This document shows positions 60,601 through 64,000 of a stretch of DNA of 64,000 nt, one piece after another. The stretch is from Phellopilus nigrolimitatus. Lineage: Eukaryota; Basidiomycota; Agaricomycetes; Hymenochaetales; Hymenochaetaceae. Position numbers and translations under genes: made by a program. Positions within the stretch are counted from its first letter, which is position 1, and each line of letters begins with the position of its first letter. The stretch lies in contig JAJOHG010000022.1 in assembly GCA_021029095.1 (NCBI GenBank), forward strand, positions 62,001-126,000, in the 5' to 3' direction. The notes beneath the pieces are model-generated. The model was not told the DNA's origin. It ran no database searches and worked only from the letters and a program-made list of their open reading frames with translations.

Positions 60601-62181
60601 GCGCAGCGTCGGGTCGGCCGACTCGTGAGCAAACCGATACAGGCCTTTACTCGAGCGTGAAACCTCGCCAATGCAACTCCCAGCCGCGTCGCGGAGAACA
60701 CACTTGTTCCCGCCGAAAACTGCGAAGTAGGCCGCGCGATCGAGTGCGCCGACAGACACCAGCGTGAATCCGACTTCGGGAGAATAAAGAACTTCGGTAA
60801 GCGTTAAATTCGTTGGCGTCTCGCCATTTGGGAGTTGAATAGCTAAATCTCCCTCTCCCATAGCATGAAACGTCTGCTTGTTTGCGGCGTGCAAACTCTT
60901 TGGTGGCGTCTCAACGAAGTTCGTGAAATCTTCGCGGTACGGCGAGATATGGCGCGTAGAGCCCGAATCGAGGATCGCGCGACGCGCATCGTCGCTTTCG
61001 CGAAGGTGAATAACCTGTGCAATCTCCTCTTCGTCGCTGTCCTCTTCGCTCACATCGCTTTCGGGGTACGAGCTCGAAACCTCGTCATCCTCGCTGTCCT
61101 CGTCGTCAGACCAAAAATCGGCCGGCTCTTCGGTTTCGCTATCGGACAGGTCAATGAGGCCGGGCATCAAGCCCGTGTCATCTTCTTCGTCATCCTCGTC
61201 GTCCGATGAGTCCCAGGCCGCGTTACAGCAGTCCCAAACGCCATCTGAGTCTGAGCCCGAGTCGACAGCCGCATTCGCGCTGTCCTTCGGCTTCTCCCTG
61301 TTTGACGGCTTCCTCGGCTTCGGGCACTTCGCGCGGAGGTGCCCGGTCTCGCCGCAGTTCCAGCAAGCTCCGCGCGGCTTCGCATCGCTTTTCGGCTTGC
61401 TCTTCGGTGGTGTACTGACATAGAGCGCTTCGTCCTTCTCTTTAGGTCCACGCGCGGGTTCCTTCCGCTTCGCGAGTCGCTCGCGCTTCTGGCGGTCGGC
61501 CTCGTCCGATATAATATGGATCAAGACCTCAGGATCAACTTCGCGGAGCGAGGCGGCCTGCGCATCGGTGAGCGGCTGGGCCGTAATCGACGCGACATTT
61601 CGCGCCGCGATCTCCGCCGAGGTTAGCTGCGCGGACGCGAAGGTCGCCAGTCGGTTCGGGATGGCGGTAATAATCGTCGAACGGAAATCCTTGTCGGATA
61701 TCTCAACACCCGACTGCGCCAGCGTCTCGCGGCGCATGCGCAAGTCGCTCAGGAACTCGCGGATGTCGGCATCCCCGGGGCATCGTGTCTCGAGGAATTC
61801 GGTGCGTAGCGAAGTCTGCGCGAAGGCCGACTTCTGCGTAAACTCACGTACCACTGCGTTCCAGCGTGCGGTACAGTTCGGGAGGTTCCCGACTTGGATA
61901 AGGGTCGAGTCGGCAAGACGTTGCGACAACAAATACATCGCGATGTCCTCATCTTTGTCCCAGGCCTCGCGGCGGTCCTGGAGATCAGCATTCGGGTCGG
62001 GCTGCGCTGCAGCAGCAGGACCAGCAACCGGTTCGGGGCGAGTCGACAATCCGTCGAAATGCCCCCATTTCCCTTTCGCCTTCACGGCGGCCTGGAAACG
62101 CATCCGGTAAATCACCCAGTTCGCACCGCTCGTCGCGAGCTTCGGAACTGAAGTAGGGAGGGTGTCGTGCGAGCTAGACAT
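57652..62181 (-). CDS. Copia Gag-Pol polyprotein (about 1509 aa)
   Basis: I place the start at the ATG at 62181 (MSSSHDTLP), because an in-frame ATG at 62244 lies inside the primer-binding region. Order of domains: Gag with a CCHC knuckle CWNCGETGHLRAKC near residue 275; protease motif ILDSGSTRHI near 415; integrase with an N-terminal H-H-C-C finger, then HSDVWGP, LHSDRGGEY and HNGVAERLNRT; reverse transcriptase with WVFKIKKD, DIKGAYLNGEL and VVHVDDCTI as the catalytic centre; and RNase H with ADADGSMQEDRRAISG, STTESEYVA and TKHIDIRYHF. The integrase-before-RT order defines copia. No stop or frameshift was seen over the whole length. Confidence 0.95.
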   Translation of the reverse strand: MSSSHDTLPTSVPKLATSGANWVIYRMRFQAAVKAKGKWGHFDGLSTRPEPVAGPAAAAQPDPNADLQDRREAWDKDEDIAMYLLSQRLADSTLIQVGNLPNCTARWNAVVREFTQKSAFAQTSLRTEFLETRCPGDADIREFLSDLRMRRETLAQSGVEISDKDFRSTIITAIPNRLATFASAQLTSAEIAARNVASITAQPLTDAQAASLREVDPEVLIHIISDEADRQKRERLAKRKEPARGPKEKDEALYVSTPPKSKPKSDAKPRGACWNCGETGHLRAKCPKPRKPSNREKPKDSANAAVDSGSDSDGVWDCCNAAWDSSDDEDDEEDDTGLMPGLIDLSDSETEEPADFWSDDEDSEDDEVSSSYPESDVSEEDSDEEEIAQVIHLRESDDARRAILDSGSTRHISPYREDFTNFVETPPKSLHAANKQTFHAMGEGDLAIQLPNGETPTNLTLTEVLYSPEVGFTLVSVGALDRAAYFAVFGGNKCVLRDAAGSCIGEVSRSSKGLYRFAHESADPTLRDAANAAEETLSLMELHARMGHISPKVAERLVRNGWVTGLRLDTSGPTPTLCESCVYGKATRRMIARERDGERAAQFGGEVHSDVWGPSPTRSLGGRHYYVSFTDDATRVTKLYLLKKKSDVFRSYRHFEAWAETQMNAKVQILHSDRGGEYTGKEFVMYLNSKGTKQKLTVHDTPQHNGVAERLNRTILEKVRAMLHASRMPKFLWAEAAGHAVWLKNRTATRALKDKTPHEAMTGRKPDLRGLRVWGSKCWVHDDTSSKLAPRAREGRWMGFDKTSNGQRIFWPEKKTISVERNVYFDPGEISNRLEGEELDGGVENETTSKNSPPTAKLPAEHLPTQPPPAENPQGPADPAEPASDPPAGQPQPAPERPAASHLPAQAPEPRERRVRAPSAYLRRLDSGEGAPSHWRRDGAVPRGMRTLREYVDQEEETANLAAEEDDYDVEYDFSAAMEEAEGLEPRSLAEAKRLPEWSEWERAIHEELETLWAAGTWVLEEPPVGANVVGSKWVFKIKKDAAGNVVRRKARLVAQGFSQVPGIDYFDTFAPVAKLASIRATLAMAARLDLELEQVDIKGAYLNGELEPGEVIYMRHPPGYAPRDAGTKVLRLKKTLYGLKQSGRRWYQKLTWIFVDELGLTRCDVDQAVFFRHDGRDVTIVVVHVDDCTIAATTASLVSALKSGLSRYVEVTDLGSLHWLLGIEVQRNCDAKTLSLSQTAYIDSILGRFNFEELKSVSSPMDPNLHLHSTQGPKTAQDHALMRGVPYREALGSLMYAAMATRPDIAFAVTLLSRFSNDPGPAHWEAVKRVFRYLKGSRKLRLTYGGIGDAGDGGMKGYADADGSMQEDRRAISGNAFLIDGGAVSWYSKRQEIVSLSTTESEYVAATHAAKEAIWLRQLIMQIFKPIDGPTVLFSDNQSAIALTKDHQYHARTKHIDIRYHFLRWVCENGSIKLTYCPTADMVADALTKPLPSFKVKHFAAALGLLST

Positions 62182-62221
62182 GAGTGGCGAAAATTTGTGT
62201 ATGTCGTACAAAATAAAAATT

Positions 62222-62255
62222 CGGCTTCGCTCAGTGGCTAGCAAGGCTCATAACC
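62222..62255 (-). other. Copia primer-binding site (half-tRNA-Met type)
   Basis: Immediately inside the 5' LTR the sense strand reads GGTTATGAGCC, the complement of a CTCATAACC methionine anticodon arm. The plus strand upstream of it (GCTCAGTGGCTAGC) resembles a tRNA D-arm, so the complementarity extends into a 5' half of tRNA-Met. This fits copia elements primed by a tRNA half rather than the 3' CCA end. Confidence 0.65.
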
Positions 62256-62823
62256 TGTAGCTTGGTGAGACAAGTCCGCGCAACGGCCTTACAGTAGTAC
62301 ACCTAGTACGAAGTAAGCTCAGTCGTTTGCGCGGTATGCGAACGTCTGTTCATATCACAAACTAACCTAGTACGAAGTAAGCTAGTTTAATGTAGTAATA
62401 AGTAAAAGTATAATAGAAACGTTATAATGTCCGAAAGCTCACCTCAGTCGTTTGCGCGGTATGCGAACGTCTGAGGTGGCCGAAAGAATAAACAGGCTTT
62501 TTATACTACGGGTTTTCGGGGCTGCGGAGAGCCGCTTTTACGCTACGAAAGAAAGGGGGAACGATAAAGGGAGATAAAGACACATAAATGATGAGTAAAT
62601 AACTATCTATCTCGGCACTGTAAAACGAGGGGGCTCGGACAGCGAGCGGGGGTGGTGTGCGAGTGGCGCGCGGGTGAACCGAGATCGCGGGCCAGCCAAT
62701 CGCGGTCCAGTGAGCCTCGGGCTCGCTGAGCCGAGACGATGCGCTCGTGACCTCGCCGCCCGAGCACGCAACCAGTGCGCACTCGCTCTCGGCCTCGCGG
62801 CTCCGCCGACTTGGATTCCAACA
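62256..62823 (-). repeat. Copia 5' LTR (568 bp)
   Basis: This is the upstream LTR in sense orientation, matching 57077-57644 including the internal repeats. It should contain the promoter; the AT-rich sequence near 62490-62510 (sense TAGTATAAAAAGCC) is a TATA candidate. Confidence 0.93.
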
Positions 62824-64000
62824 CGCCTGTCCAGGCCGCCGAGCCATGGTTGGCCGCCTCCGACACGCACATGAGCGTCGACAGCGCGTCGACGACCATG
62901 CAGAGCCTCCAGAACGATTTCTCCAGCACCGGGAGCTCTTCTGCCGATGCGGCGCGCGCGAGCCGAACAGCGCGATATTTGGGTGCGCTCTCTTCTTGTC
63001 TTCCGCCATATCTCTCCAAATTTTTGTATCCTGACGGCTTCCCTTTCTCTCTCTTGCTGGAGACCCAATGTCCTCCGCCAAACCCGCCGTCTCAGGCAGA
63101 CCCAACGTGTCCTTTTTCCACTGCGGTGTGCGCCTCGCTCCCTAGCCCCGCGCACCCCACCCCCACCACCTCCAGCAGCACGCGCGTCCCCGCGGATCCC
63201 GCTCCATCTCACCGAGCGGCCCATCGCCGCCGCTTTCGGTTACTATGACACGGATCACGCGAGCGCGCCTGCAGCAGCAACAGCCGCATCCCGTCCCAGC
63301 CCCACTACGTCCCAAGCAGTGCGCCGTGCGCGGGCCCCATGCACGGGACTCCGGATCCGTGATGCCGTCTGCGCCGGCGCAAGCATTCACGAAGAGCGCG
63401 CGCGCCGACGCCGCCGCCAAAGGATGAGCCACTGGGAACGGGCACGCGGCTGCGCTAGGTGTCAAGGATAGACGCGCCGCGGGCGCGGACGCGCTTAGCG
63501 TCAAGGGCATGCAACGTGTTGACAGCGGAAGCAGCGGGGAGGGAGGGAGGGAGGGAGGAGAGAAGGCAGAGCGAAGAGGATGGTCAAGAAGGTGATGAAC
63601 AAGATGCACTATCGCAGGATCGGACTGGTCTCCCCCTGTCCTTGCGCGTTTCTACGCCGCGCGCACTGTTGATGCTTCTGCAAGCTTTTGGTTCGCATAT
63701 GGTATTGCCAGGGTTCTGTATGCTCCCGCCTAGCATTCAAACGTCGGTGCTGATCGAATTCTGCCGAGTCCTCTTTGATTATTATCGCGTATACATACTG
63801 ACTCCGCAGGTCGCTCATGGAGCCACGATTGCAAGTTTCATCGTATCGTTCTGCTATTCCTGCTTTTGTTTCGCAACTCCACACGCATCCTCGGTACGTC
63901 AGCGTAGGAATGGAATTGTGCTGGCGCCCCAGCGCAGGCCTGATCTCAAATTACTTTCTTCCGAAGACGCCGCACAGCCCGTGCGAAGTGGACCTTAGTG
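62824..64000 (+). repeat. Tail block F of unit 6, right part, and start of D
   Basis: This continues block F after the copia insertion and matches 4600 down to 3440 of unit 1 inverted. It includes a GGGA-repeat at about 63538-63560. The last about 20 bases correspond to the outer edge of block D, so the gene of this sixth unit should start beyond the window on the minus strand. Confidence 0.6.

Larger units (their letters stand above)
57077..62823 (-). mobile_element. Complete Ty1/copia retrotransposon
   Basis: This is a 5747-bp element transcribed leftwards. The two 568-bp LTRs (TG at the left end, CA at the right) match by eye. CGCCT is duplicated at 57072-57076 and 62824-62828. A G-rich polypurine tract (sense TTGAGGGGGAG) abuts the 3' LTR at 57645-57655. 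The single polyprotein frame is open. The interrupted repeat block has its empty site in unit 1 at 4601-4605, so insertion followed the duplication. It appears structurally competent. Confidence 0.96.

Noticed and set aside
62182..62244. Copia polyprotein start at the ATG at 62244
   Set aside because: That ATG is inside the primer-binding complementarity; the next in-frame ATG at 62181 leaves a normal leader.
62222..62255. tRNA gene
   Set aside because: Only a 5' half with a methionine-like anticodon is present and it sits exactly at the retrotransposon primer site; there is no T-arm or acceptor pairing.

Overview
The window looks like an accessory, repeat-dense region of a basidiomycete (Agaricomycete-type) fungal chromosome. 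The evidence is many short GT-AG introns of about 45-70 bp with occasional GC-AG introns, a multi-copy DUF6533-type seven-helix membrane protein family, a chromodomain Ty3/gypsy element, a Ty1/copia element, and a large transposase-like family seen mainly in Agaricomycetes. I saw no bacterial operon features, CRISPR array, rRNA, convincing tRNA gene or telomeric repeat.

Layout. Most of the window is built from one segmentally duplicated unit: a 5' flank (block U), a 13-exon DUF6533-type gene (G), its 3' flank (D), and a GC-rich non-coding tail made of shuffled blocks (F, H, J, K, L, M). Two units point right (genes at 1258-2880 and 9982-11584). Four point left (genes at 21912-24091, 27252-28878 and 33961-35565, plus a right-edge unit whose tail is at 55800-57076 and 62824-64000 and whose gene should lie just past the window). 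By manual splicing three of the five visible genes are intact (311, 312 and 312 aa). The other two carry frameshifts. The oppositely oriented units form a large inverted repeat around a central island (14.4-19.6 kb). That island holds an intact 14-exon cyclase-family gene and a single-exon gene for a three-fold repeat protein.

Mobile DNA. A complete Ty3/gypsy chromovirus (37343-43836) has 401-bp LTRs that match by eye, target-site duplication CGACC, and a textbook -1 frameshift signal between gag and pol. A complete Ty1/copia element (57077-62823) has matching 568-bp LTRs, target-site duplication CGCCT, an uninterrupted polyprotein and a half-tRNA-Met primer site. Two non-autonomous TIR elements with TA duplications sit at 23314-23862 and 44201-44673. 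Related blocks in the window preserve empty sites for both LTR elements and both TIR elements. A divergent two-gene transposon-like module (about 46.1-52.9 kb) encodes a 1224-aa transposase-like protein and a partner. It is followed by a perfect 422-bp palindrome, a broken protein kinase gene and a damaged second palindrome copy.

How it fits together. I read the region as a segmental-duplication array of a membrane-protein gene, repeatedly hit by recent transposons. Coding models come from splicing by eye with reading-frame checks; repeat-block boundaries are approximate, usually within about 50 bp.
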